Made by a program: the position numbers and the translations under genes. The notes under the pieces are model-generated. The model was not told the DNA's origin, searched no databases, and saw nothing but the letters and a program-made list of their open reading frames with translations. 64,000 nucleotides of DNA from Torymus aiolomorphi (lineage: Eukaryota; Arthropoda; Insecta; Hymenoptera; Torymidae): assembly GCA_036365515.1 (NCBI GenBank), contig CM070877.1, positions 4,411,001 to 4,475,000 on the forward strand. Direction: 5' to 3'. Shown in pieces: positions 14,291-28,200 of this stretch; the stretch's first letter is position 1, and each line of letters begins with the position of its first letter.

Positions 14291-15130
14291 TGGTGACTAC
14301 ACCAGTATTGGAACACTCACCGCTGAATGAACATTTTGATATAACATTTAAAATTGTAAAATTTGTACATTTTGGGTATCAAATATAATCATATTTTTGA
14401 AATCTTTACGAAATTTCCTTTCATTTTATATATTGTACATGCTATGAAATGAATTGCCTTGGAAAAAAAAAATCATTAAAATTCCGATATCGTGATGAGA
14501 ATTAAATATACACCATTCGCTATAAGGGGGACTCAGATGCACTGTACACATATGCTGAAGTTTTTTCAAAATCGAAAGTTTTTGTGCTAAAATCTTACGT
14601 CTAAATGAAGTTTGATATTTATTAGTTGACGATTTAACATTATTTTTAACAAAAAGGTTAAGTATTTAATTCAAATTTACGTGTTCAAACTTTGGTTTAT
14701 TTCATACTTTTAAATCTAGTGAACGAACGAATACCTTCTTTGCTAGACCGCAAGTCTTATTCCGGCAACCCAATGAACGAACGTTATTCACATCTCATGC
14801 TGTACTGTATGAAAAATCAATAATGTTCAGATTGTAAAATTACTGTTACTAAACTTACATAAGTACATAAAAAATAAGTATTCTTTCACTGATTTAAAAG
14901 TGTTCAGTAACTAACATCAAATTTTCATTTACTGATTTTTAGGAGATATTTACAGATTTTTTTTAAACAAAATTTCTACTTTTATTCTTAATGTTGCCAC
15001 TGACGTAATGTTTGAGGATTTTAAAATACTAATTAAAAAAGATTTTTACTTTTAATTCATTTTTAAGGCTCTTAATTGAATAACAAAAATTATAATTTCC
15101 TTATTTGTTCATTCACTGGTGAAGTCACCC
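14291..15130. repeat. Possible TA-flanked element with short TIRs
   Basis: Left end TGGTGACTACACCAGT and the inverse complement of the right end GGGTGACTTCACCAGT match at 14 of 16 bases. TA flanks both ends (14,289-14,290 and 15,131-15,132). A second related word, CTGAATGAAC, follows inside both ends. The 840-bp interior is AT-rich and codes for nothing I recognise. A non-autonomous mariner-like element is the simplest reading. Confidence 0.45.
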
Positions 15131-15629
15131 TATACAATATTCTCTTAATCAGGAAAAATGATTCATCGATAAAATGGTACCGGTTTAAATAAATCCCTGC
15201 CGATTCATTTGCACTTAGTTCCTCAGACTTAATTTACTGTCTCATTACATTCCTTGATGCGTAAAAGCAAAAGTTAACACAATAACGAACTGAAAACCCA
15301 TAATTTAGGTAATTATACGTTCTCGAAATATTTGCATCATGTGCACGCGCATACGTAGACAGATACGCAAAAGCAATTTCCAAAATTTGTATGCCAAACG
15401 TTTTAAAACATTAATCATTTTTTACCTTGGAAATAGTTTTCGCTACTCCAAAGCTTCCTCCTTAAAGAAGCAAAAATATTAGCATGGAATTGATTAGAAT
15501 AAATTTCTGCATCAAATACATCATTAACACTTGTAAATGAACATTAAGTCAATAATCCATCGACACAGTGAACATTTCATACCACTTATCCTCAATTAAC
15601 AAACTTAAACTCAAAGACATCGGGAGTTT

Positions 15630-16430
15630 TTTTGCGACTTCTCGAAACGCTCATCACCGCGCTTACTTGTAAAATTCGCGGAACAACGGCGGCAGCTCCG
15701 GCGCGTCCTGCTCATTCAATCGACTCCAAAGTCCAAGTTCAAGCAGAAAGCAGCGCTGAATTAACGGCGATCATCTCGATAAAAACACCTCGGCGCATCC
15801 TCGTCGATCTTGCGAATCGATTATTTCCCTCGCCAGGCGGAAAAAAAATAGCTAATCCATGGAACGTCCATTCATCCTGTGATCACGGGTACAAAGTCCC
15901 GCGACGCACGCGTGAGTCCGCGTATATATACATATTCGTAACTCGACACAATCGAATCAGCGCACGTGAATCGATCCCATCACATGCTTCGCGCTTTCGC
16001 ATCCACGCGCGAGAATTGAAACCAATCGAGCGGCTTTTCGTTTTCCTCCTCCCCTTTTTTGTTCGTCGCTAATGCACACAATATGCTCGGACGGGTCTTC
16101 TTCTTCGCTTTGTTTTTTTTTTGCGCACGCGCGCGTGCGGGTTAAACGAGACGCAATCGGCCGGCGCGAGCGATTTATCGAGTCACGGGATTTTCGTTAT
16201 TAGATTTTTATGATTCCGCGCGTGCAGCGCGCGTGGACTTTGGCCCCGGCGAGTTGACCCCACTTTGCGCTCTGCTGCTCGGGCGGAAATCTGCCAGTGT
16301 GTTGGGGATCGATGCGTTCGCGTGAAATTGGGTCACGCGTGTTGTTGCAGTGGTTGTATAGAGGTTCCCAAATTTTTTCGCGTGCGTTGGTGTGTCGCAG
16401 TTCGGGATTGACCTTTTCAATTTAAAGGAG
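15630..16430. other. Large GC/CpG-rich islet
   Basis: About 800 bp of CG-rich sequence, the largest islet before the transporter gene. A 146-residue frame runs through its first half on the + strand (15,632-16,072), but it has no recognisable domain, contains simple runs, and overlaps open frames on the other strand. I treat it as a non-coding GC islet. A promoter or enhancer role is possible. Confidence 0.4.
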
Positions 16431-16974
16431 TCACACTTTAGCGGTTTCGATAAACTACGTGTTTTGCGGTTTGCCTTATAGATATAAATCTTTGTAGAGA
16501 GGATATAGCGTTATACCTAGATTAAATATTTAACCAGTACACTTACATCATAATTCACCTATAGAAAAGCGGATCATGTCTAGTTCTAATATTTACTTAT
16601 GAAGCAACAAAGATCAACATTGGATTAGAAGTTTCATCAATAACTGCCTCCGGCTATTGATTGATCTCTAAATTGAACCGACTTGAAGCGCAAGATGCTT
16701 TAAAAAATGGTGAGAGTTATAACTTACATAATCCACAGCGAGGATATGCCACTCATAATTAGAGAACTTTATTTACTGCGCATAATACGAGTTTTGTCTT
16801 AAACCAAATCTAATCTATTCAAAGAGACGATTTACTTTTATTCCCACACTGCAATTAACCCCGTTGCTATACTACATCAAACGAAATTCACGCCTCTTTA
16901 TTATTCATATAATATTTCTCCATCGAATTATGTATGCGCATAAAGTGCATCCAAATTACTCATCATGCGCAGGA

Positions 16975-17400
16975 TATAAGGAATAACCCGAAATTGCTCT
17001 TTTGAAGCAAACGATACAGGGAAACCCCGCATTTCACCGCTTACGTGCCTTTTCGCACGCTGTTCCTCGCGCAGGACGTAAACACTGTGCGCTTTCTTCC
17101 TTTTCTCTCTCTCTCTTTCTCTTTCCCCCTCATTCTCTTCTTTTGTACTAACGAGAACGAGGTCACACGCGCGAGATTCACCGAAAAACAGAGCGCGAGT
17201 ATATAGAGTGGGCGAACCCACGGGAATGGAAATTTTCGGGAGGTGTCTCACCGTCCTATGTGTACACAGTGTGATTCGCTCGTGCAGCGAAAGCACGCGT
17301 TCATTGGCCGGTGAGCACGTGGTGACTGCACATTTTTTCTTGTCGCTGAAAAACACATTTGAGTTTGCTCGAAGCACACACACCTAAGCGAGCAAGCAGC
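16975..17400. other. GC-rich islet with CT tract
   Basis: CG-rich islet containing a CTCTCT tract at about 17,104-17,127. A 151-residue minus-strand frame covers it, but it reads through the CT tract as Arg/Glu repeats and shows no domain. Probably regulatory or neutral. Confidence 0.35.
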
Positions 17401-20400
17401 TGTGCGCCCGCGAATTTGATCTGGATTGGTGAGTGGAGATTTTTGTGAATTAAGCGCGTATTTTGGTACAGTAGATAATTGTCTAATGGGCAGATGTAGC
17501 TGGGTTGCGTGTTATTGTGGTATTTTATAACGAGGTTACATCAGTTGTGTCCAAACATGAGCTGCAAAGCAAATTTGGTTATGTATTTTTGAGAGTCTGA
17601 TGTATGATTTATTCGTTATTATTTGCTTGTTTGACATGAAAACACGCCTGATTAAATGACTTCGGGATAAAAATGTACATAATAGCTGTATGCATTTGAC
17701 GCACAGAAAACTGTGTACGTAAAATAATTCTGGGAAACATTTGGTATAATTAAAATTCATTGATCATGTGAAGAGCGTCAGAAGCACACATGTTCTTTTA
17801 TGAGCTATGAAATGGTCGTTGAATATTTCGGAGAAATCTAGTTTTGAATATATCAAGAGGTTTAGTTTAGTCACTTTTTCTTTAAATTAAAAGAGAACCA
17901 TACGAATCATTTAATTATGTTACATCAGAATTTTTACTAGACGATAAGTAAAGAACTATAATATTTTCTCGTAAGTTGGGTCTGCCACTATATTGGGTAA
18001 CGACAATTTATTCTTTTCGAAGATGTTCGTTCTCTTTATCAGATTAAAGCGAGGGCTTCATTTGTAAAAGCTAGATAAACTGATAAAGGAAAAGCACGCG
18101 TCGGTCGACCATTAGGTACGTGGCGCAAAACTCACGTGCTACATACGTGTAATGGAAATCTCAGAAAATATTAACATCTTTTAAATTGCTTTTACATTTA
18201 GGTGTGATTCCATCAGGCCCTGGCTTCTCTTTTGTGCGCGCGACGCGGCCAAAGGTGAAAGATTCTCTCGCATTGAAATTCCCGTCGCATTCATACTTTT
18301 CGAGCTAAGAATAAGCTTGCATAGAAGGCAGTTTGCAGATTTAAAAGTCAATATAATATACGGGGAGAATTTCGTAGTTCGCAGCGCGAGCGCGTGAGCG
18401 TGATTCACTCGACAGTTCTTCAAAAGCAAAAAAAAACTGCGCTAGTTTTCGCGCGTATAAATCCTATTTGTAACAGCGGCTAATATGCATATTCAATGTT
18501 ATGAATAATAGCGTTAACTTGCGCGGCGATTCGCCATGTAGGTAAATGTGACGACATTGATACGGCAAAAAATCAACGGTAAATTGCTCGAAGTTTATGG
18601 TTGCGACTGTTGCTAACATTCCGTAATTGCCTATTTGTAAAAAAAAAACTTTTTGTTTGCGTCTGTTTATCTAGTTCAATGAATAATTAGTTAGTGTTTC
18701 TTCAGTTGTGCGTCCTAGACACTTCGACAAATTAACTTAACTATTTAAACGAAACTATTTTGAATTCTTGTACAAATTACTAAAAGTTCTTTTTTACTCA
18801 ACAGGCAAATTAAAAAATTATTTGCAGAAAGATTCGCAAGCAAGATTCTGTCATTGTTTCAAAGCAGTTGAAAAATTTACAATTGTTACTAAGTATGGCG
18901 ATTTGTTTGTGTCATCACTTCATTATGTAATTTATCACCTCGGTGACATCTCGCAGTCATTGTTGAATTCGTACACATGTATATCAAATAGATGCATAAA
19001 GTAATGTTTTTTCATCGCACTCAGACTGCACCGATTTAAAGAAAGTCAATTTGATCATTTTATTTAGAAAATCAATATTTACTACCTTCCTTCATCAACT
19101 GCTTGAATCTATAATTGATATAAGTTATATAAACATTTTTTTATTTCATAAATTTTTCATTGATTCTGTATTAGCAGTTCATTAAAAAAACTGTCGGTTA
19201 TGTGGTTTTATTGCGATCAGAAAAAATCTCACCATTAAAAAATATTATTTAACAGTAACAGATTCTTGTAAAGAAAATAATATTTTCACAGTAGAATTAA
19301 AAAAACTCTTATTCTACCGCCAAAACTCTTTTTTCACGCGCACGAGAAATTCAGAAAAACTGGCGGATCAAATATCCACAATTTTTTTTCTTCAAAACCG
19401 ACATTTATTTCAGCCACCGATTCAAAGCGAACGAACGTTCAAAAATACCGAAATTTCATTTACAACTGTCCCACGCAAGAAACAAAAAAAAGTCAAAGTA
19501 AAGTTTGCTCTCCTTTTGCATATACACGTGCCCATACGCTTTGCAGTTAGCACTGGTGCGAAACTGCAACTTGTTGCTATACCGGCGCTTACGTAATTTT
19601 GCGACTCTTAAAACAGAGAAAGCTCTGCACTCCGCTCTCGAATCTGAATTGTTCGAGCAACGAAGAAGAAAAATTCCCACGATATGCGTGTTTCTTGACG
19701 CCGGTGAAAAAGTCGTGCTGTTTGCGCGAATCAAACAGACGCTCGTTAAGATTTATTGTGGAAAAGTGTTTTATGCGCACGCACGCACGTAGAGCAGGCG
19801 CAGGATGACACGTTAGATAAGAGAGCTAGAGCGCGCGAGAGCTTTACGACGCGCTATCGTAAAATCGACAGACGAAGGGGCAAACAGATTTTATAGGCGC
19901 TGATGGTCTACAAGGATTGTTCGGGTAAGGAATTTTCGTTTCCAGTTCCAAGTGAGGATTTGACTGGCGAGTGACAGTCGATGGGATGTGTTTTACGATG
20001 ATAAACAGTCTTGTCCTGTACGTCAAAAGTGTTTTTACGGGAGAAAGTTTTCGAAGGTCGTATTAGGTTAGAATTGGTTTACGACAGGCCGTTATCTTTT
20101 CGGGTACATTTGTAGACTGTAAATTCGTAATGGCTCTCAAAAATTTCCAGTATAATTTTAATTGAGTGAGTTTGGATGTACACGTAAGTTTTAAACTAAA
20201 ATTCTAAATGGTTACCTCTCGAAAATTTGTGTAAAATAAAGACAATTAGGTCTTGACGCGTTAATCATTTTGATCTTTTACGTTAAAATCTATTTTCTAG
20301 GTGGCACTAAAATATAAGTCATTATGAACAGCCGCGTACCTTAATAAGTACCAATAAACTGCATGTACTAATTACCTTTACAACGTTTTAAGCACGTTTC

Positions 20401-21590
20401 TTTTAATGTGTCCGGGAAGGAAATCTCTTTCGCGAGATGGTGTAGACATATAATTCTCTGTTATATTTCCAAACTAACTAAATGATTTTAAGGTTCCAAA
20501 GTTTACAGTGTTAACTTGTTAGTATTAATTTTTCCATAACTTCATTTAGTGTAGCTTGTAACTGAATATACAATAGAGAAATGAGAAGTGGCATATGTCG
20601 GTATAGTAATGCGGCTTTAGGCAGAGTGCATATGCACTATGATCAAGAATTTACGATTCGTTGTCAGAAGATAAACCTGACAAAATCTCAATTTCTTTTA
20701 AAGTTTTCTCGAAAAGCCATACACACGCACGAGAAGAATGGGAAAAGTAAATTCCGAAATTATAACATTTAAAAATTTTTTTCTAAAATATTTTTTTCTA
20801 TTTATAGGATGATACACGTACCATTAATAATATAATATGGTTATATTTTCTTTATTTATTTTCTAAAAGCTAAATGAACTGTTATAAAATATTTTATAAC
20901 TATTATAAAATTTTCCTATGAAATGTGTCCTAATCAATCATAATTAAGTAGCGAGGATAAGTATGGTTAAGGAACTTTTAGAAGATGTACAGTAAACATT
21001 ATTGGATTTTTCCATAAATTTTCGTCCCGAATGATATGAACTTTAATCGTGCCCGCAGGGCAGTTTTTACCGCGCGCCACAGTCTCCGAAATACCGTGGA
21101 AGAATTGATCGAGAAATTTTCATGAGTAATCCCCTTGATATTTCAGTCTCTCGCAATTAGCTTGTTTTACATCGTAGATTTTTCGCATCTGCATTACGTT
21201 CGTGCGATTTTCCGCTGACATTTCGTAAACACTGCAGGTCACTACCTCCGAAAAAGGTCGACAACATAGCGGACAATGAACTATCAAAACTGTCTCATTC
21301 AATCCATAAATTTAACAAAAAAAAAAAAATGTTATAAATATGAAACTTCATTCAGCATTTTAGCCATCAATAGCAATGAATCATTTGAAAAGTATTAAAT
21401 AACGAATTTTTCGTGCAATTTATATGCCAATCAATTGCGTAAACAGACTGAAAGAAAAGTTATATTCAATTATTTTAACAATTGTAAAAAATTCTCGCCT
21501 GCAACAATGCCAGCGTGACACTATTTTTTTTTTCGCAAATAAACAATCCATCAAACTCCCCCGTGACCATTACTAACCGGATATTTTTAG
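17400..21590. other. Gene-free stretch with minor islets
   Basis: AT-rich sequence with minor GC-rich patches at about 18,090-18,480 and 19,310-20,000. All open frames are under 100 residues and unrecognised. I find no RNA gene, inverted repeat or tandem array. Confidence 0.5.
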
Positions 21591-22510
21591 CGCGTCATTA
21601 TTTCCATCGCCATCGCGAGAACGTAAAAATTTTCGAAAACATCGCCGACACGCCGCCTCAGCCACGTATACACACTTAAAAAGAAAAAAAAAAGTCGCGG
21701 GGCGTCACTGCTGCTCACGCGCTCGCTTAATGGGTTGAAGCCGTCCTCGTGATTCGCGCGAGCGGTCGAAAAAAAGTGCATCATCCCGAGGCTCCCCGCG
21801 CGCTCGAGATCAAAGCCGTCGCCTCTTCCTCTCCCACCCACGCCTCCGAGTGTCTCTCTCTTCGATAAACATCACACGGTCCGGGAGAAAGAGCGGAGGA
21901 GGAGAAGGAGGAGGAGTAGGAGGGAGAGAAAGAAACTAGCGATAATTCACCAGAGAGTGAGAGAGAGAGGAGCGACGAAGAGGAATCTGTTTTCCGGCTG
22001 CCGCATGCGAGCGAGCGCGCGCCGCACGCTTCGCCTTCCTCCTCTCCTGCGTATACCTTACCACCACCACTGTCCGCTCGTACCCTTCGGTTCGTTAGCA
22101 TAATAACGCCCGGGCGGCATCGCTGCGAAGTTAGTCAGTTGTCGGCACTTCGTTCGTGCGCACTCACACTCTCATTCGTGCCTTCGTTCGCCACGCGCCA
22201 GGAGAGGTTGTTAGACTCGGACGCGCGCACAGTGGGACACATACATAGAGAACCGCACGCGCGCGCTTTCGAAAGGAGGAGACCGTTTCGCAGAGAGAAC
22301 TTCTGTTTCGAGGCAACGAGTGCTGGGAATTTTATTGTGGCGGAGTTTTACACGCCTGCGAGAGAGTTTCGCACGCACGTCGAGTTTTACATTGCTAGTG
22401 AAGTGAGTTGAATAATATTGTCGTCTACTTGGTTTTTTTTTTGCTTTTTAGTGCGTTCTGGCGCTGGAGTTGCGGTCGCTTAAAGATCGTTTGTGAGGTG
22501 GGAGGATTTT
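21590..22510 (+). promoter_or_regulatory. GC island with candidate promoter and 5' UTR exon of the SLC5 gene
   Basis: The strongest GC/CpG-rich block upstream of the transporter gene. It holds an arthropod initiator match TCAGT at 22,135-22,139 (A at 22,137) and, 265 bp further on, a good splice donor GAA/GTGAGT at 22,403. A strong acceptor (pyrimidine tract then CAG at 25,208-25,210) lies 30 bp before the transporter ATG. The simplest model is a non-coding first exon at about 22,137-22,402 joined to 25,211 by a 2.8-kb intron. No TATA box is evident. The link between island and gene is inference. Confidence 0.35.
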
Positions 22511-25239
22511 TTTTAAGGTTATTTGTAAATTTAAGTTATATATAAATATATGAAAATTTGGAAAATCGGTTCTTGACGCGCAAACTTGTTACTTGAAATG
22601 TTGAAATAAAGTAGGGTGCAAGGTTAATAAAAATTTATAAATATTATCTTGAATGCTTGTAAAAATATTAAATACGTTTAATTGTGAGTAATATTATAGC
22701 TATTGAAACAATTTTGAAAATCTACAAAAAATTTTGAACTTGCTCTTTTCTCTTCCGATAAATTCTACCAAGATGACCCTAAAACCGGATTTAAATGGTC
22801 TGGTGAAGTTGTGATAAAAACCTCATCGAACAGCTTATTTTCTCGCTCGCATTTTTATCTTCTTTATCGCCAGTTTTTCAGATGAAAAATAACAAACCAC
22901 CAAAGTTCATTTTACAAAAAATTAATAACTTACGCATTAATCATGGAAAAACAAACTATTAGTTCTGAAATTATCATGCGAAAGTATAAACGATAAAAAT
23001 TATCGTGAAGAAAGTCTATAAAAACTGATGATATGAAAAGTGTAATACATAGATTATTTGTCGTTCACGGGATAAAGAGATAATTCAAAGAATTGCACAG
23101 TAGATTGTTTAAAAATTTTCATTAATTTTGCATCTTACTCAATCCATCTTCCTCTCTTATATAAATGTTAGTGGTTTTGTAGCGCTGAGCAGAAATATTC
23201 CCGCGTTTTAAGTAACAACAAATTATTTTATTTCTATTAACATTTTTTCACTTAAAATATTTCTAAGCAAGAGTAATTAATCCACATCAAATGCAAAGCA
23301 TTGACTTTCACATAACTAAAATGTTAAAACCTTGAAACTAAATCGTTCTGAAACAATCGCTATAACGCTAGTCTAAAGGAAAGAATTTCATGAAAATTCA
23401 AGCTAATATCTGATTTTCTATGGTTGCGAATGAAAAAATACAAACGAGTTTTTTTTTATTTATTTACCATAAGTTAATTTGCATAACCAGTTTTTACATG
23501 CAATTTTTTCGGGGACAAAGATGGATTTCATAAGGTGTGTATAACCTGGAAAAGTTCGATCCGGGGCGTACGTTGACATCGCGTCGTCAAATTATGCAAC
23601 GCGCCACATAAGATTTTCACTCATTGAGCAACGACAGGTTCTTTGTCGCACGTTCGCGAAGATTCACGAAAACACTGGCGACCCGTTCAACTTGAATAAA
23701 CAAATTAACTTTATTGCTCATCAAATGTAAGAATTTTCGAGAAAATTTTAATATTGCCAATTATAAAGAATGAAAAATATTGCGAGCTTCGGATCGTTTA
23801 TGCTAATATGCTGTTCTTAACTATCTTCAGTGCTTGGATAAGTCTATTTCTAAATCTAGTAACGTAAAACACAATCGTTTGCCAATGTACGAGCGCGAAG
23901 AATAAATGCACTTTTTAGTAATTGCTCTTTGTTAATAACGCAGTATATATGCAAGCCATATTTTTTATAAGGTATTAGAAAATTGAAGGAGCGGCTTGTT
24001 TTGCTCAGCGTAGCATTTACATAATATTGCAACTTTCAATTCAATGTCTTCCCAGTGAACTAAACCGCGGCATAAGTAGCGGTAATCATTTTACAATGGT
24101 AATATATAGCGCAATTTCAGTTGTCTCGTTATATTGAAGAGATGTTGTAAATTAAAAAGCATGAAATTACGTGCCTGACAAGATTCTAATCGTAGTAATT
24201 TTTTATTTATGCAATAAGTATAATAAACTCGTATTTACTTTTATTATATTTTTAACATATTTTTATATTTCCGCATAATTAATCAATAGTGAAATAACTT
24301 TTTTTACAATCTTCTTGTATGCATTTTAAACTGCTTAATGCCTCTTATAAACCATGTAATTTAAGCATTTCAGGCATTATAATTGTTTCTTTCTTTTCGG
24401 CTTGCAGACCGGCTGCATGAAAAACCAGAATGAAAACGTTATCCGGACAAAACCGGTATTACACATTTCTATCGACCAAAATTTGCCTTTTTATATTCTA
24501 GCATTTTCAATTCTTCAAGGTCTTTCTCATTGAAAAACTTGTGTTTTTATTTTCCATAACTTTTCAATAACTATATAATTAGAAAATAATTTTAAAACAG
24601 TGGATTTTATAAATAACACATTTTATTAGTAATACCAACTATAAAAAGAACAAAGTGTTTTGTTCTAATAAATTTTCTAGTGATTTCCCGTCTCAGATAG
24701 CAAATATTGCATAACACCTATCTTTTCACTTGATAGGAAAAGTTTTTATTTTTCAAAATGAATCACGAACGAGAGATATTAGCATAACCTAAACGCACAC
24801 TCTGATAACCTGAAGCATTCCTCGATAACATCCTAATATCTTCCTCTTCCTTAATAATAATTGCATAATACTACACATTCTTCCCCATTTTTAGGTAAAT
24901 TTTCGTTTTTTCGTACATTAAACTGAAAAAATATCATCAATACACTAAATTATAGCTTCGAATTAACTTAAGTAGCCATTCCTACTATATACTATTGACG
25001 GCAGCGTACTGTTGAGTTAAAACTGAAATCCCGATTACTGCGTTGACAGTAAACACCATTCCTTTTTGTCTCTATTAGCATCTTATCAGTACGTTACACC
25101 GGCTATAAATACCCTCCAAAGTCCCGCGCCCATTAGCATACAAACACGACTAACACTGTCAAAGAAAAAAAAAGCTAACCTATCCCCGTTTCTTGTGTCC
25201 TTCTCGACAGCAGGAGCCTCGAACTACCTCAACAGAACG

Positions 25240-28200
25240 ATGGAGTCCTCGTCACTGGTGGTCGACTACCTCGTCTTCATCGCCTTCATCGCCGGCTCCT
25301 TCATAATCCCACTGTGGGGCAAATTCCGCGCGCGCAAAAAGACGGAGACCAAGGCCGACTACGTGTTCGCCACAGGCTCGGGCGTCTCCATGGGCGCGAT
25401 GATGCTGTCCATTGCCCGGGGCACCCTCGGCGTGCGCTCCTTCCTCGGCTATCCGTCCGAGCTTTATTATCGGGGCAGCGCCATGTGGGAGACGCTCTAC
25501 GGAATGCTGCTCGCCTATCCGATTGTCTGCTTCGTCTTCGTCCCGGTCTACTACAGCCTCGGGATAACGTCTGTCTATCAGTACTTGGACATGAGGTAAG
25601 GGGATACGCTTCCGTATGTGTATACTGTGTTTGGATATGGAGTCGAGTGTACAGGGGGGAGAGATAGAGCGGGAGTAAGAGATTCAGATAAATTTCGGGA
25701 GATGACGAGGAGTTGCGTCAGAGGAGGATGATAAAAAAAATACTGCTTATTGAGAGGATAGGTGGGTTTTTAGTGCTTTATTTATTGGCCAGCGAATGGC
25801 AAATAAAAGATTCTTCCTTGGGCCTTCGCGCGGAGATTTATTGTATATTCTTATGTTATCGTATATATTTAGATTTGGAAGACCGTTTTTAAAATTTTTT
25901 TTTTCTTATGAAAGTTAACAATCTTTTGTTAAAAATATTTCGAGAAATTTTTTGTTATAATAAATAGTCACAAAATCGAGATCGTTATTGTAAGGATCAA
26001 TTAATATCGTAATTACATGAGAATTTTATCTTACATAAATCGTATTGAAATATAAGAAGGGCATATACAATCTAAAAACAGTTGCGAAGTAATAATGAAA
26101 ATCAAAAATGCATTTTAAACAATTAAAAAGTTCCTGTGTCAATGCGACCAATACGGTTCGTCTATATTCGTCCGTGATGCGATATCGCGACTGTTGACGT
26201 TCCTCGCTCTCATGTTTCTGTATCGCTCTCCTCATGGCAGTGCGGTTCTTTGATCTCTTTTCGTTCTAACCTTTATTTCGTGATCTCACATGACGCAGAA
26301 AACGATTAGTAGCATATAAGAAAAAGCCTTTGTTTGCTCAAATGCGTCAGTAGCAAAAAACTGACGCGATCTCACGATTACAATGGTTTTTTTCGTGCGT
26401 TAGTCACAATTGCTTGATAATTATTACGACACAGAAAAAATTAATTGATACAATTAATATGATGATGAATATTAATTCTCTTCTGTATTTTATTGCTGGA
26501 ATTGCACTTCTTATTATGTAATTTTTTTTCCTAGTTTATGCGTTTTTGTCGTTCATTTTTTTTTCTTATAAATATTTTTCAATTTGATAAGATATATGTA
26601 TAAGTTTGAAACATTCTCTCAAACAATGACGGCTTAATATTCCCTGCTTTGATACAAATATAAGAATTCCAAATTAAAACTTTATTTGACTCTTCTTTTA
26701 TAACAGAAACACCGTTATGTAATTTTTTCTTTCATCTTGCAAATTCAATTACCCATTCGTGCCATTTTATATACCTTTTGTGTTTCTGATACTCATGTTT
26801 GTTGTGTTCTTTCTTTGCACTCTATCATTTACGCACTCGGGGCTCTCTTTTATCTTGTCATGCAAAAGCGTCATGATAGAAGTTGTAAATTCATATTATC
26901 ATCACACCATGCAAAAACTTTCATTTGTCAGTAAAGAATGATGCTGCGATGAGTGGTAGTTCAAAATTTAATAGCATTGAACTTTTTATAGAAACCCTTC
27001 ATAATTCTCTGCATTATAGATACATTAATTTCGTAAAAAATTATTATAATCTAATACATGAAAAATTACGCCTTTTTAAGTAGTTTAAGGCGATCTTACA
27101 CCTTTCTGGCCAAAATTACCTAAAAAAACTATACAAAATATTATTATAATAAAATAATGAAAATATATTGTAAATATAACTTATTTTGAATAAAATGAGC
27201 TAAGGCAAAGGTCCTTAAACTCATTTTATCCTCAGATATAGCATTTTCAAGAAAAATAGTCTGTCGTAACCTTTCTCTGAGACCGTATGATGGATTTTCA
27301 TAGGACAAAGTGCAAATTGTTCCTAATTTATGTAGTTATGGGCCTAAGAGTTGCAATTTTAAGGTTTTTATGTAAAATACCTTTATCATGGCAAAAACTG
27401 ATTTTTTTACAATAATTTTTTCTATTTTTTTCTATTTTTTTGAATTTTTAGGGTTTTTAGCATGGAAAAGGTACTTACACATAAAAATCTTAAAATTGCA
27501 ACTCTTAGGCTCATAACTACATAAATTAGGAACAATTTACACTTTGTCCCATGAAAATCCATCATGCGGTCTCAGAGAAAGGTTACGACAAACTGTTTTT
27601 CTTGAAAATGCTATAACTGAGGATAAAATGAGTTTAAGGATAAAAGGAAGTTTAAGGAAGTTCAAGGCCTCTGCCTCGGCTCGTTTTATTCAAAATAAGT
27701 TATATTTACAATATTTTGTTTATTTTATTATAATAATATTTTTTATCCTTTTTTTAGGTAATTTTGGCCAGAAAGGCCTATAGGTGTAAGACCGCCTTAA
27801 ACAGGTATGAAACAATCTGTTATTAAATTATTTTAATTGACTAAGTTGTTCTTATTAAAATTTTGAAGTAACATTCATTCTTTTAAACGTATGTTTATGG
27901 ACTCTAACAATTACACTTTAATCACGTCAAAATTGTTTGCGGTTTTGTATGAATCATTCTTCGTGCGCCGTTTGAATACTTTAATTTTTTGAAACGATAA
28001 ATTATTAAGAACACGACAAACTATTAAAAATACAATTTCAACATTTAATTTTTTACACAAATTTTCAAACGGAAATTTTTTGTATCGTTGCAAATTCAAC
28101 AAATATATATTTTTTTTAATTGTTGGATAAATATATTTTATAAAAACTAACTAATTTTTTAAACAACAATTTAATAAGCTCATAATTGAATTTTGTTCCT

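Noticed and set aside
15632..16072. 146-residue protein-coding gene
   Set aside because: No domain, no splice or promoter signal, and open only because the islet is GC-rich; antisense frames are open too.
25066..25239. In-frame extension of the SLC5 first exon to an upstream ATG-like start
   Set aside because: A strong splice acceptor at 25,208-25,210 interrupts it, the extra residues include a Lys run and no family similarity, and the 25,240 start matches family length.
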